DNA of 64,000 nt, taken from positions 86,887-150,886 of the forward strand of contig CAJUTM010000005.1 in the NCBI GenBank assembly GCA_910589595.1. Direction: 5' to 3'. This stretch comes from an uncultured Eubacterium sp. (lineage in GTDB: Bacteria; Bacillota; Clostridia; Lachnospirales; Lachnospiraceae). Every line of letters starts with the position of its first letter. The first letter of the stretch is position 1. The notes beneath the pieces are model-generated. The model saw only the letters and a program-made list of their open reading frames with translations, did no database searches and had not been told where the DNA came from. This document shows positions 52,979-60,865 of the stretch, piece after piece. The translations under genes were made by a program, and so were the position numbers.

Positions 52979-53419
52979 TTATGTGTCTATTCTAACTATT
53001 TCTATAAGAGCTTTATTACGATATATTAAATCATTGCGAACAGTAAAACCCATTTTCTCCCAAAAGCCATTTCCGATTTCATTTCTATCGAAGACAACCA
53101 ATGCTACCTTATTTATTCCAGTTTTCTGTAAAGCAGTCATTGCTGTATCAACAAGACTTTTTGCGATGCCTTGTTTTCTATATTGCGGATTTACGGCTGT
53201 ATGATATATATATCCTCTCCTACCATCGTTTCCAACTATAATTACGCCAACAATAACATTTTCTACTTCAGCAACAAAACAAGTGTCAGGATTTCTCTGG
53301 AGAAATTTATCGATACCCTCTTTTGAATCATCTAGATTATTTAATCCCATACCTATGCAGGACATCCATAATTCATATACTTTTTCATAATCATCAATCG
53401 TCATTAAACGGATACTCAT
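52979..53419 (-). CDS. GNAT acetyltransferase
   Basis: About 146 residues from ATG 53419, behind GGAGG. The acetyl-CoA motif A is HTAVNPQYRKQGIAKSLVDT, with VFDRNEIGNGFWEKMGF as motif B. Substrate unknown. It starts 24 nt after the next GNAT gene's stop, so the two form an operon. Confidence 0.8.
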   Translation of the reverse strand: MSIRLMTIDDYEKVYELWMSCIGMGLNNLDDSKEGIDKFLQRNPDTCFVAEVENVIVGVIIVGNDGRRGYIYHTAVNPQYRKQGIAKSLVDTAMTALQKTGINKVALVVFDRNEIGNGFWEKMGFTVRNDLIYRNKALIEIVRIDT

Positions 53420-53442
53420 ATACACCTCCACAAATTGAGAAT

Positions 53443-53928
53443 TTATTTATTTTCCATAATCAATTCTCTGCACTTCCATTCTTCACCTAGAACACAATAT
53501 GTTTCTGTCTTATCAAGAACAGTATCGTTAAAACCGACTGTTTTATAACAATAATAAGCCGGAAGATTATTCTCAAAAACACCCAATGATACTTTTTTTG
53601 CTCCATATATTTCAAATGCAAATTTCAGACCTAGCTGGAGCATAGCTTTGCCATAGCCCTTTCCTCTCTTGTGAGGATTTACAATAACAAATCCAAAGCG
53701 TAATTCATCCAATGATTCATCTGGGTTCCTTAGTGTAAAAAAGCCAACCATTCCTGTTTCATCAAATGCGGTAAACGGCATTAGAGATTCAACAAAGCAA
53801 AATTCCCTTTGTGTTATCGGATAATTACCGAGTATGCCTGCCGTCCATTGATAAAATGATTTTTCATTTTGACACCACGATAATATTGTATCTACATCCG
53901 AATCTTTATATGGTCTTATTCTAATCAT
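53443..53928 (-). CDS. GNAT acetyltransferase
   Basis: 161 residues. Motif A is VNPHKRGKGYGKAMLQLGL, and VFENNLPAYYCYKTVGF follows. It is of the type found with aminoglycoside- or peptide-modifying enzymes; substrate unknown. Its 5' leader has the shared AATCGG motif. Confidence 0.8.
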   Translation of the reverse strand: MIRIRPYKDSDVDTILSWCQNEKSFYQWTAGILGNYPITQREFCFVESLMPFTAFDETGMVGFFTLRNPDESLDELRFGFVIVNPHKRGKGYGKAMLQLGLKFAFEIYGAKKVSLGVFENNLPAYYCYKTVGFNDTVLDKTETYCVLGEEWKCRELIMENK

Positions 53929-54178
53929 ACATTTTTCCTCGCAAATCCCGATTGTAATTTGATGATTTTTAAGGGAAATATTAGCTGTTATATTTTGTTA
54001 TTAAAATCTCCGCTAACCCTTGAAAACACTAAGTTTATCGCAGGTGAGCTTTCCCTTATTGTTTCCCTTGTGTTATATCTTCCCACAGGGCATTACAAAC
54101 CCTGATAAGGGAAAAAATGAGGGAAACAAAATCATATAAAACAGTATAACACAAAATATACGGGAATTGGCAAACTGA

Positions 54179-54460
54179 TTGAAATGCTTTCAAAAAATCT
54201 ACGAAAAGAGGATAAACAAAATAAATATAATTTACGCAACATACAATATCCACCATAACAGCAGTGACGTATACACCTATGCAGGCTACTTTTTACGAAT
54301 AGACTGTAACAAAGCGGAAGAAGAATTGAAAACTACCCCCTGTTCGGAATGTGCCTTAAATGCTTTGGCAATAGATGAACCACTTAAATATGCAAGATTG
54401 TATCTTGAAGGAAATATGCAAATGTGGGTGGAGGCAGAGGATTCTTTAGAACTGTGGTAA
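54179..54460 (+). CDS. DUF6061-like protein of mobile elements
   Basis: The recognisable part (GYFLRIDCNKAEEELKTTPC, LNALAIDEPLKYARLYLEG) matches the DUF6061 pattern seen in integrated elements of clostridia. The expected start lies at 54221, nine bases behind AGAGG, but the codon is ATA; the open frame extends back to a TTG at 54179 with no ribosome site. It is the only plus-strand gene in this part and its 3' end abuts a truncated GNAT gene, so it came in with an insertion. Confidence 0.5.
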   Translation: MKCFQKIYEKRINKINIIYATYNIHHNSSDVYTYAGYFLRIDCNKAEEELKTTPCSECALNALAIDEPLKYARLYLEGNMQMWVEAEDSLELW

Positions 54461-54863
54461 ACAATTGTAAGGGCGGGTTGAAAGCAGCGGTAATTTGAAT
54501 AGTACCACATCCGTATTGTCTTGCTTCATTTACTACTCTATCTAATAATTCCGTTGCAATTCCATTTCTTCGATAATCCGGATGTGTGTACATACTGGAC
54601 AATAAGCCAATCTTACCTGATGGACAACTAAAATAAGGTGGTTTCTCCACAAATGACATTCCGCTTGTTCCCACTATTTTCACATCATCAAAAGCAAGCC
54701 AGGACACGAATGTCCCATCAGACATATGGCGATGATAATAGTCCCGCAAATTCGGTTTAATATCTATTTGTTCTGTTGCTCCTTCTTCTCTTAGTTGGGC
54801 TATCCGCATCTCAATAAATTCATCTAATTTTTGTTCTGTTAATTGCCTATACTTCAATTTCAT
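54384..54863 (-). pseudogene. GNAT acetyltransferase truncated at its 3' end
   Basis: From ATG 54863 (behind GGAG) the protein is a normal GNAT (LTEQKLDEFIEMRIAQLREE, MYTHPDYRRNGIATELLDRV) up to GCGTIQITA near 54490. There the family sequence is lost and replaced by AFNPPLQLFTTVLKNPLP, which is antisense to the DUF6061 gene. The real 3' end was removed when that DNA inserted or recombined. Confidence 0.7.
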
Positions 54864-54958
54864 TTCAAGCACTCCACTTTCAATTCACTACCGCTGGCAA
54901 CTACCTATATTAAGCCTACAAGGCTCAAGCCCGTAACGCTCTGCCTGTAAGGCAGACG

Positions 54959-55651
54959 CTACTTTGTGATTAAAAAATACTGTATCATCGGGCCCACTAT
55001 TTCCTTTTTGTCAATCATAAAGTAAGCGTCAAGTATGGTTTCAAATTCTTCTACCGATAAATTAAATTTATCCTGCCTGCCCAAATATTCTTCTATCAGT
55101 TTTGTAATTTCAAATTCAGGACTCCCAATATTTGGAATATCAAGGACAAATTTCCCATTTGGTTTCATAATACGAGAAAACTCTGCAACTGCCTGCTGCA
55201 CAAAATCTTTTTCAAAATATTCCAAAGAACCTATGCACTCACCAATATCAAAAAAATTTGTATCATATGGTGTCTCATGCATACTACAACAATGTAAATC
55301 GCCAACCGTTAAATGATTTTTTTCCGCATATTCCTGCAACAGTTCAATCGTTTTGCTACTAATATCGACTCCATAATATATAGATGCCCAGTCTTTATAT
55401 CCGGCAAACATCAAATTCAGGCAGCACCCCAAATCAACAAATTTCATGCCTGCCGTTGGGGCAAGATACTCGACAATCTCTTTTCGCGCGCTATCGGAAA
55501 GCGTTTCGTTCATCCGCATTTGTTCAAACAAAGGATAATTGGGGTGACTCGTAATATAAGAGGGGAAGTTGTCATATGAATCAATGCCTTTTCTTCCCAA
55601 ATCAATGCCTTTATCATACGATTTTGCAATCAGCTCCAATTGTTTTTTCAT
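54959..55651 (-). CDS. SAM-dependent methyltransferase
   Basis: 230 residues. MKFVDLGCCLNLMFAGYKDW is an unusual motif I (GCC-x-L), followed by YYGVDISSKTIELL, FDIGECIGSLEYFEKDF and NGKFVLDIPNIG. It is a class I methyltransferase of unknown substrate. It directly follows the kinase-GNAT gene (adjacent stop and start) and so shares its leader-peptide control; a role in protecting the ribosome or modifying a drug is plausible. Confidence 0.8.
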   Translation of the reverse strand: MKKQLELIAKSYDKGIDLGRKGIDSYDNFPSYITSHPNYPLFEQMRMNETLSDSARKEIVEYLAPTAGMKFVDLGCCLNLMFAGYKDWASIYYGVDISSKTIELLQEYAEKNHLTVGDLHCCSMHETPYDTNFFDIGECIGSLEYFEKDFVQQAVAEFSRIMKPNGKFVLDIPNIGSPEFEITKLIEEYLGRQDKFNLSVEEFETILDAYFMIDKKEIVGPMIQYFLITK

Positions 55652-56776
55652 TTAGTTCCCCCGCAGTCCTAATTCTTTAACATACAATCTGTCTATTCCA
55701 TTTCCAAAATTAACAATATCTTTGAGATAATGATACCCATATTTTTCGTACAAACCAACATGTTGTGATGGGATATAAGTTCTAATAAAACCAGCTTCCT
55801 TTGCATATACATTTGCAAAATTAATTAGCTTTTCACTAATTCTATGTCCGCGATATTCTTCTGTCACAAACACGCTTGAAATCCATGGATATATTTCAGG
55901 TAATGGATAATAATCTGCTTTCATGATAGAAGTCATTCCAACAATTTGACCATCCACCATTGCCACAAATATAGCTTCCCAATCGGTAAATTCCCATGTG
56001 CGAAGCACCCATAAAATATGCTCTTTTACTTCTTCCCAAGAAAAGTTTTCAACAAAATGAATGAGTTTGTCTGCCAAATCGGTATCTCTATCGACTTTCC
56101 TTATCTCTAATGTATCCATATTAAAATCTTTTTTACCAAAACCAAAGTGTTGTTCTACTTTTCTTACGGTATCCCCAATTGTACTATTTTCATTTCTTTC
56201 TATCCACAAATAGTTACTGCTCTTGATATCATTACATCTTTTCTCATTGAGAGTTTTTAAGGTCATATTACATGTAGCCTTTGCTTTTTCAATATCAGAC
56301 GCACTGTTAATAAAATCATTAAACGCTTGATGGTCGGAACGACCACAATAATCCTCAATTAAATTTGATGGTTCTTTTATCAAAAACACTATTCGAGATG
56401 CTTCTGTATATTTTTCAGCTTCTTCCAGTGTCAAATGGCAGTCACACAATACAATTTTATTTTGTGAAAGACGAATCAAATCCAACAGTACAAAATCCAA
56501 TTGTTCTCTTGTGTTATCAATCAGCCATTTTTTATATTCCTCTACAGTACGCCCGAAAAACTCATCTGCATCTTTAAAAACCTTATTCATTGATGGTTGC
56601 AAAATAGAATTAGAAATTTTTTGATGATAGGAAAACTGCTCATCAACATCATAAACTAATAAATTGTGTCGTTTAGCCAACTCTCGTGAAATTGTTGTCT
56701 TTCCGCCACAAGGTGTTCCAGTTATAAAATAAACGTTTTTTAAATATTCTTTGATTACATTATCTTGAAATATCAT
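55652..56776 (-). CDS. P-loop kinase-like / GNAT fusion protein
   Basis: 374 residues. The N-terminal about 215 residues form a P-loop kinase-like domain (VYFITGTPCGGKTTISRELA, then LLVYDVDEQF and IVLCDCHLTLEEAEK). The C-terminal about 150 residues form a GNAT domain (SSVFVTEEYRGHRISEKLIN, VGLYEKYGYHYLKDI). Two group-transfer domains in one chain suggest a drug- or metabolite-modifying enzyme. Upstream are a promoter, an RLR leader peptide and alternative hairpins reaching the ribosome site, so it is probably induced by ribosome-stalling drugs. Confidence 0.8.
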   Translation of the reverse strand: MIFQDNVIKEYLKNVYFITGTPCGGKTTISRELAKRHNLLVYDVDEQFSYHQKISNSILQPSMNKVFKDADEFFGRTVEEYKKWLIDNTREQLDFVLLDLIRLSQNKIVLCDCHLTLEEAEKYTEASRIVFLIKEPSNLIEDYCGRSDHQAFNDFINSASDIEKAKATCNMTLKTLNEKRCNDIKSSNYLWIERNENSTIGDTVRKVEQHFGFGKKDFNMDTLEIRKVDRDTDLADKLIHFVENFSWEEVKEHILWVLRTWEFTDWEAIFVAMVDGQIVGMTSIMKADYYPLPEIYPWISSVFVTEEYRGHRISEKLINFANVYAKEAGFIRTYIPSQHVGLYEKYGYHYLKDIVNFGNGIDRLYVKELGLRGN

Positions 56777-56784
56777 TACTAGCT

Positions 56785-56850
56785 CTCCTCTATTAAATAG
56801 TTTTTAGTGCCCTGTTTGTACATAAAACTATTTAACACAGTTCTATGTAC
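56785..56850 (-). promoter_or_regulatory. Translational attenuator hairpins
   Basis: On the minus strand, GTACATA (56850-56844) can pair with TATGTAC (56824-56818). Alternatively TTAAATAGTTTT (56835-56824) pairs perfectly over 12 bp with AAAACTATTTAA (56804-56793), right before the GAGGAG ribosome site (56790-56785). The two structures exclude each other, the layout of erm-type attenuators. Confidence 0.7.
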
Positions 56851-56883
56851 TTAGATATTTCTTAATCGTAAGAATGCTACCAT
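56851..56883 (-). CDS. Leader peptide MVAFLRLRNI
   Basis: A 10-codon frame with GGAGG eight bases upstream, a few bases after the promoter's transcript start. It contains Arg-Leu-Arg, the macrolide-stalling +x+ motif also present in ErmD-type leaders. A ribosome stalled there would cover the GTACATA arm and change the downstream pairing. Confidence 0.75.
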   Translation of the reverse strand: MVAFLRLRNI

Positions 56884-56914
56884 TTTCTTCACCTCCACTA
56901 AATTGAGTTTTTTT

Positions 56915-56943
56915 ATTATACCATTTTCTTCTCTCATTTACAA
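56915..56943 (-). promoter_or_regulatory. Promoter of the RLR-leader operon
   Basis: On the minus strand, TTGTAA (56943-56938), 17 nt, TATAAT (56920-56915), about 30 nt before the leader peptide start. Confidence 0.75.
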
Positions 56944-56989
56944 TTATAAAAGTGCAGGACATGACAATCGCCATGCCTATCTTCCTTTG

Positions 56990-57115
56990 CTACAAAGTCC
57001 AGTACCATTGATTTCCTACTTTCACGCTGCCAATGTTCATTTCCTTTTGTTCGCTATTATTTTTAGACATTAAAAAACCGCACCCCCTTAATTTCGCAAA
57101 GGATTGCAGTGCTTA
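56990..57115 (-). other. Short frame and hairpin in the 56.8-57.3 kb gap
   Basis: On the minus strand an imperfect hairpin (GCAATCCTT with AAGGGGGTGC) followed by TTTTTT at about 57115-57074 looks like a terminator. Directly after it a 26-codon frame (MSKNNSEQKEMNIGSVKVGN...) runs from 57070 to 56990, with the hairpin's AAGGGGG as possible ribosome site. No relative is known to me; it may be a remnant. Confidence 0.3.
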
Positions 57116-57143
57116 TTTTACTTATTTGGCTCTAATCACAAGA

Positions 57144-57206
57144 TTACCCAATGATTGTTGCAACCCGACCAAAACCTACTGTACGTCCACCCTCTCGGTA
57201 TTTGAA
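57144..57206 (-). pseudogene. Fragment of EF-Tu 3' end (1)
   Basis: On the minus strand, FKYREGGRTVGFGRVATIIG-stop closely resembles the last 20 residues of clostridial EF-Tu (...REGGRTVGSGRVATIIE). Upstream sequence is not EF-Tu. A second such fragment lies at 60530. Candidate remnant of an attachment site at the tuf 3' end. Confidence 0.6.
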
Positions 57207-57335
57207 TAGCGTTTTTTGTGGCGTATTTCTATTTGCATGATTTCTTGGCGCCACAAAGCGATAACCCGGAATTTTACATAATTATTCATTATATATTCTG
57301 TTATTAATTTTTCCTTATGCTCACTTTGTTATACT

Positions 57336-58937
57336 TTAAATGTCTTTGAGTGCACTATGGTTCGTTAATTCCTTTACTATTTTCCAACCTTCATAACTGT
57401 GTTCCAAATTTTCTTTTATCGGCAAAAATCCTAAATCCAAATAAACCTTGCATGCCAACCATGTATTTGTTTGTGTCGGTATCTTCGCATGTAAATATCC
57501 AAGATTCCTCATAACCTTTAAAACATATGTAATCAACGGTTTTGAAAGCCCTTTTCCTTGATACTCCCGCTTAACCGCTACCCAGTGAAGCCATCCGGCT
57601 CCTGAAGTATCTCTACCGTGAATGTCATAAAAAGCTGTAGCTGTAGCAATCTTTTCCCCTTTCTCATTTTCGATAAAATACATTCTGTCAGAAAGGATAT
57701 CAAGGCTATTTGCGTAATAATGATTCCAAGCTTCCAATCCCTGTTCATAATTCGCAAACTCTTTTGCCGACATCTCAATATCAATCCATTGTTCCCTATC
57801 CCCATCAGAATAAGGCACAAATTGATATCCTGCTGGAAGACTGTAATTTGTCATATCAGATAACTCTCGTTCAAGTAATAATTCATAAAAGCAGATTTTT
57901 TCATCATGATTATCATACTGCGTTACATCTATTCTCCGCAGACGAACATTCAACGCCTCTTTAATCTGAGGTACTGTTTTCTGGATATAATTCATCCTAT
58001 CTATCGTATTGCGCACCTCGGAAATGCCCATTTGTCTTTCTGCTTTGTCCATACAGTTTCCCAAAGCTCTTTGGATATTATATTCCAACCACTCAACCCA
58101 GGTATATGCTACACCAACGACATCACTGTATCCCCGAAAACAATTATCATATGCTTTCAAATAACCGTCAAAGAAAGCCATCATCTTATCAACATCCATC
58201 CTGCCGCTTATGATACCTGACCATTGCAATGCCAACTGCATGACATGGGATATGGGATTACCATAGTCCAAACATTCCAGATCAATCATCCACGGACTTC
58301 CATTATCCCACATAATATTCTTTGGATCCATATCTTCATTGGACAAACACAACACAGCCGGCAATGACGCCCTAGCTTTGTTTAATTCATTTTCAGCGTA
58401 AATAAAAAGTTCTTCATTATCTTCCAATAACGAAGCGAGCGCAGAGTTTTCCTCCTTTGCCTTCAGCACATAACTCCGCCAATCTATATGGCTTTTTTCC
58501 GGAGCCTGATATACAATATTCTTTGGTTCAATCGCATGGACTCTACCAAGAATATTTCCTGCTTTATAACACATCTCATTTGAAATATGATTCCAATCGG
58601 CAGTGCTTCCCTCCTGCCACCTAAATAAATAGAAAAACTGGTCATCTATCTTTTGCATCTTATTGCCGCCAATCACCATAGCCGGCACAATAGGAATATT
58701 ATTGTTCTCCAGCATTGCTTCTATTTTTTCTGCCCTTGCATAATTCTCATGTGCTTCCGGTCTTTTCATTATTTCTGCATTCAAATGTTTTACTGCATAT
58801 ATGCCGCTATCAGTTATTACTTTGTACATCCTGTGCATTAAACCGCCAGATACGGATTCAACATCTGCAATTATTTTACCCAAATCACACATATGTACTA
58901 ATTTCACTAATAAATTTTCTATCATCTTTTCTTTCAT
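57336..58937 (-). CDS. Aminoglycoside phosphotransferase-like / GNAT fusion
   Basis: About 533 residues from ATG 58937, behind GGGAG. Residues 1 to about 350 form an APH/choline-kinase-like domain: VSGGLMHRMYKVITDSGIYA, then a Brenner-type loop CLSNEDMDPKNIMWDNG and WMIDLECLDYGNP. In the loop the canonical His of HxDxxxxN is Asn, while the catalytic Asp and the metal-binding Asn are kept. The C-terminal about 150 residues are a GNAT domain (WVAVKREYQGKGLSKPLITY, ACKVYLDLGFLP). The order is opposite to the classical AAC(6')-APH(2'') bifunctional enzyme. Substrate unknown; resistance is plausible. The upstream region contains a fragment of a relaxase-linked gene. Confidence 0.8.
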   Translation of the reverse strand: MKEKMIENLLVKLVHMCDLGKIIADVESVSGGLMHRMYKVITDSGIYAVKHLNAEIMKRPEAHENYARAEKIEAMLENNNIPIVPAMVIGGNKMQKIDDQFFYLFRWQEGSTADWNHISNEMCYKAGNILGRVHAIEPKNIVYQAPEKSHIDWRSYVLKAKEENSALASLLEDNEELFIYAENELNKARASLPAVLCLSNEDMDPKNIMWDNGSPWMIDLECLDYGNPISHVMQLALQWSGIISGRMDVDKMMAFFDGYLKAYDNCFRGYSDVVGVAYTWVEWLEYNIQRALGNCMDKAERQMGISEVRNTIDRMNYIQKTVPQIKEALNVRLRRIDVTQYDNHDEKICFYELLLERELSDMTNYSLPAGYQFVPYSDGDREQWIDIEMSAKEFANYEQGLEAWNHYYANSLDILSDRMYFIENEKGEKIATATAFYDIHGRDTSGAGWLHWVAVKREYQGKGLSKPLITYVLKVMRNLGYLHAKIPTQTNTWLACKVYLDLGFLPIKENLEHSYEGWKIVKELTNHSALKDI

Positions 58938-58967
58938 TCCATTTCTCCCTTTATTATCCGATATGTT

Positions 58968-59010
58968 TTTCATGCGCTCCAACTGCGCCCGTACTCCCTC
59001 CCGGCAATCC
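58968..59010. repeat. Short fragment of the relaxase-linked gene (copy 3)
   Basis: TTTCATGCGCTCCAACTGCG and the next 20 bases match 62261-62303 (inside the intact 110-residue gene) with few differences; the match ends abruptly on both sides. It lies just upstream of the APH-GNAT start, marking a recombination junction. Confidence 0.7.
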
Positions 59011-59131
59011 AGTATCTGCGAATGGATTCTTCATCTCCCTCAACATGAACTGCATTTTCAAGGATACCACCGCATTTTTTATTTTGCTATTTGATGATAT
59101 GTTGTTCTGCCCGATAAACGGGAATTTTCAC

Positions 59132-59794
59132 TTATGAATGTATCTTGTTTTTTATACGCAAACTTGCTTCTATGTGCATAATCCAATGTCTTGAAAAAGG
59201 CATTTGTATTAACCCTCGAATATCTTTACCGCACCAATAATCAATAAGCCAAATTGCATTTTTATCATTACTTACAACATTTAGTGATTTTAATTGTTCT
59301 TTTCTTTCTTCTGACACTTTCTTTCTCGTTTGGTCATAGGATAAACTATTGATTATCTTTTTGGTGCTATCCTTTACCTCAAAAATATAGGAATAAAGTT
59401 CTTTCAAATTAAGTTGCTTTGAAAAATCTGCAATCTGCTCTTTTACAAGTTCATTTCCTGTTGTAATTATAGGCGAATTGATACGTTCTTGATAATTGCC
59501 CGCGAAAAACACTTGCTCATTTTCGCTTATCAATGTGTGTGCAACTATGTCTTCAATACGGAAAATATGCCAAATTGAATATGCAATCGTTTTGCTATGA
59601 TAACCGTCTGCATTTATAAATGGAATTGCGTCAAAATCTTCTCTGCGTAATTCCTCATTAAATGATTTTAAGGTTTCCATTAATCGATTTCGCAAATCAA
59701 ATAATGTGTCAATACCTGCTTCATAGGTATCTTTCTTTTTGATTTGCGCTTGCATTGTTTTATTCAGCTCTGACCATACCTTATTCATAATCAA
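59132..59794 (-). CDS. DinB-like four-helix protein
   Basis: 220 residues, behind GGAGG. A helical protein with SIWHIFRIEDIVAHTL and a late FSRHWIMHIEASLRIKNK; the spaced His residues fit the metal-binding site of the DinB/YfiT superfamily. Relatives include thiol transferases and damage-induced proteins. It carries the shared AATCGG 5' leader. Confidence 0.65.
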   Translation of the reverse strand: MIMNKVWSELNKTMQAQIKKKDTYEAGIDTLFDLRNRLMETLKSFNEELRREDFDAIPFINADGYHSKTIAYSIWHIFRIEDIVAHTLISENEQVFFAGNYQERINSPIITTGNELVKEQIADFSKQLNLKELYSYIFEVKDSTKKIINSLSYDQTRKKVSEERKEQLKSLNVVSNDKNAIWLIDYWCGKDIRGLIQMPFSRHWIMHIEASLRIKNKIHS

Positions 59795-59809
59795 ATATCC
59801 TCCAACAAT

Positions 59810-60173
59810 CCCGATTTGTTCATTTAATTATATCACTTCCGTTCCTCATTGACCACAAAAATATAGGGCGCAGCAACCACCGCACCCCACATTTATTATC
59901 GTTCTAACGATTTCTCTATTTTCCACTTCTGCCCTTTCAAATTGTTCTGTTTCTCATAAAGATTATTGCGCTCTTCGCAGAGTTCTTTCATGCGCTCCAA
60001 CTACGCCCGCACTCCCTCCCGACAATCCGGCGCTATCTTTTTATATTCCCCGGTCAGATTGCGGATTGTATTATTGTTTTCTTTTATCTTCTCCGACAGG
60101 CATACCCAGTTTATCAGATTTTGCACTTCCTTGTCCATTTCGTAAAGGTCTGTATCCGCTACGATTTTAGTGT
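59810..60173. repeat. Direct repeat block, copy of 62085-62460
   Basis: From CCGATTTGTTCATTTAATTA to TACGATTTTAG this stretch matches the block upstream of and including most of the 110-residue gene at 62171-62503, at roughly 90 percent by eye. The copy breaks at 60172, where integrase-like sequence begins. Confidence 0.8.
59896..60173 (-). pseudogene. Broken copy of the relaxase-linked 110-aa gene
   Basis: Homologous to 62171-62503, but the codon for Gln in RAQLERM has become TAG (GCGTAGTTGG on the minus strand) and the 5' end is missing beyond 60173. Non-functional. Confidence 0.75.
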
Positions 60174-60255
60174 CAAGTTACAGTATCACAAAGATAAAGA
60201 GCGGGCAGAACAGGTAAAGCAAATAAAAGGTTGGCAAAAAGACAAACTCCGATGA
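60172..60255 (+). pseudogene. C-terminal tail of a probable tyrosine integrase
   Basis: An open end VKLQYHKDKERAEQVKQIKG then WQKDKLR-stop joins abruptly to the repeat at 60172. The LQYHKDKERAEQ pattern fits the region around the catalytic Tyr of tyrosine recombinases, where the chain ends shortly afterwards. The rest of the gene is absent. Recognition is tentative. Confidence 0.4.
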
Positions 60256-60288
60256 AACTTGGCACCGCTTTCATCGGAGTTCTTTTTT
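60245..60288 (+). terminator. Intrinsic terminator after the integrase tail
   Basis: AACTCCGATGAAA (60245-60257) pairs perfectly with TTTCATCGGAGTT (60269-60281), followed by CTTTTTT. Confidence 0.85.
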
Positions 60289-60453
60289 ATGGCACCGTTT
60301 TGGCACCGCTTTACACTGTTTTATTCTTGCGAAATTTCAAAAAAGGGCTTCCCGATTTCTCGGAAAGCCCCATAAAATTCGATACGCGCACCTCAAAAAT
60401 GCTTCGCATTTCCTCGGTCGCGGGCATTCGCCAAATGCCCGCAAAGGCAATAA

Positions 60454-60488
60454 AACAGGGACTTCCAAGTAAACTTGAAGTCCCTGTT
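60454..60488. other. Perfect 12-bp hairpin near EF-Tu fragment 2
   Basis: AACAGGGACTTC (60454-60465) pairs with GAAGTCCCTGTT (60477-60488). It has no long T-run. It lies in a 600-bp stretch without genes (60256-60865) that otherwise holds only the terminator, the EF-Tu fragment and an upstream GGGCTT/AAGCCC hairpin near 60340-60372. Confidence 0.5.
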
Positions 60489-60529
60489 ATTATCGCCTTT
60501 TATGCGCTTATCTCATTGCTTTCGCAAGA

Positions 60530-60607
60530 TTACTCAATAATACTAGCCACACGACCAGAACCTACTGTCCTACCACCCTCACGAGCTCTCGGAAATGAAA
60601 TCTGAAT
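60530..60607 (-). pseudogene. Fragment of EF-Tu 3' end (2)
   Basis: On the minus strand, PRAREGGRTVGSGRVASIIE-stop closely matches the EF-Tu C-terminus. As in fragment 1, the stop is TAA followed by TCTTG. The two fragments have the same orientation, 3.4 kb apart, with different codons, so they are not a recent duplication. Confidence 0.65.
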
Positions 60608-60865
60608 GTTTTTCCTTGTTTTTGCTACTTATTATTCATCATATTATCTGATTTGACACTATATTTTTACTGTTCTGAAAAATTTTAGAGCCAAAATAGA
60701 GCCAGCAGCAAAATACCGATTTTCTCCTTATCCATCCTTATTACATGGTGCTAGCACCATGTATAAATAACATTAACAAGGAAAATATCAATTCGTTGTC
60801 CTCCACCACTCTAATCAACAAACCGGAATTTTCGTTTTCACCAGACTTATCGTTTCTTAACAAAA

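Noticed and set aside
60231..60605. Plus-strand frame of 124 codons
   Set aside because: It covers a terminator, a hairpin and the antisense of an EF-Tu fragment; there is no ribosome site and no coherent protein.
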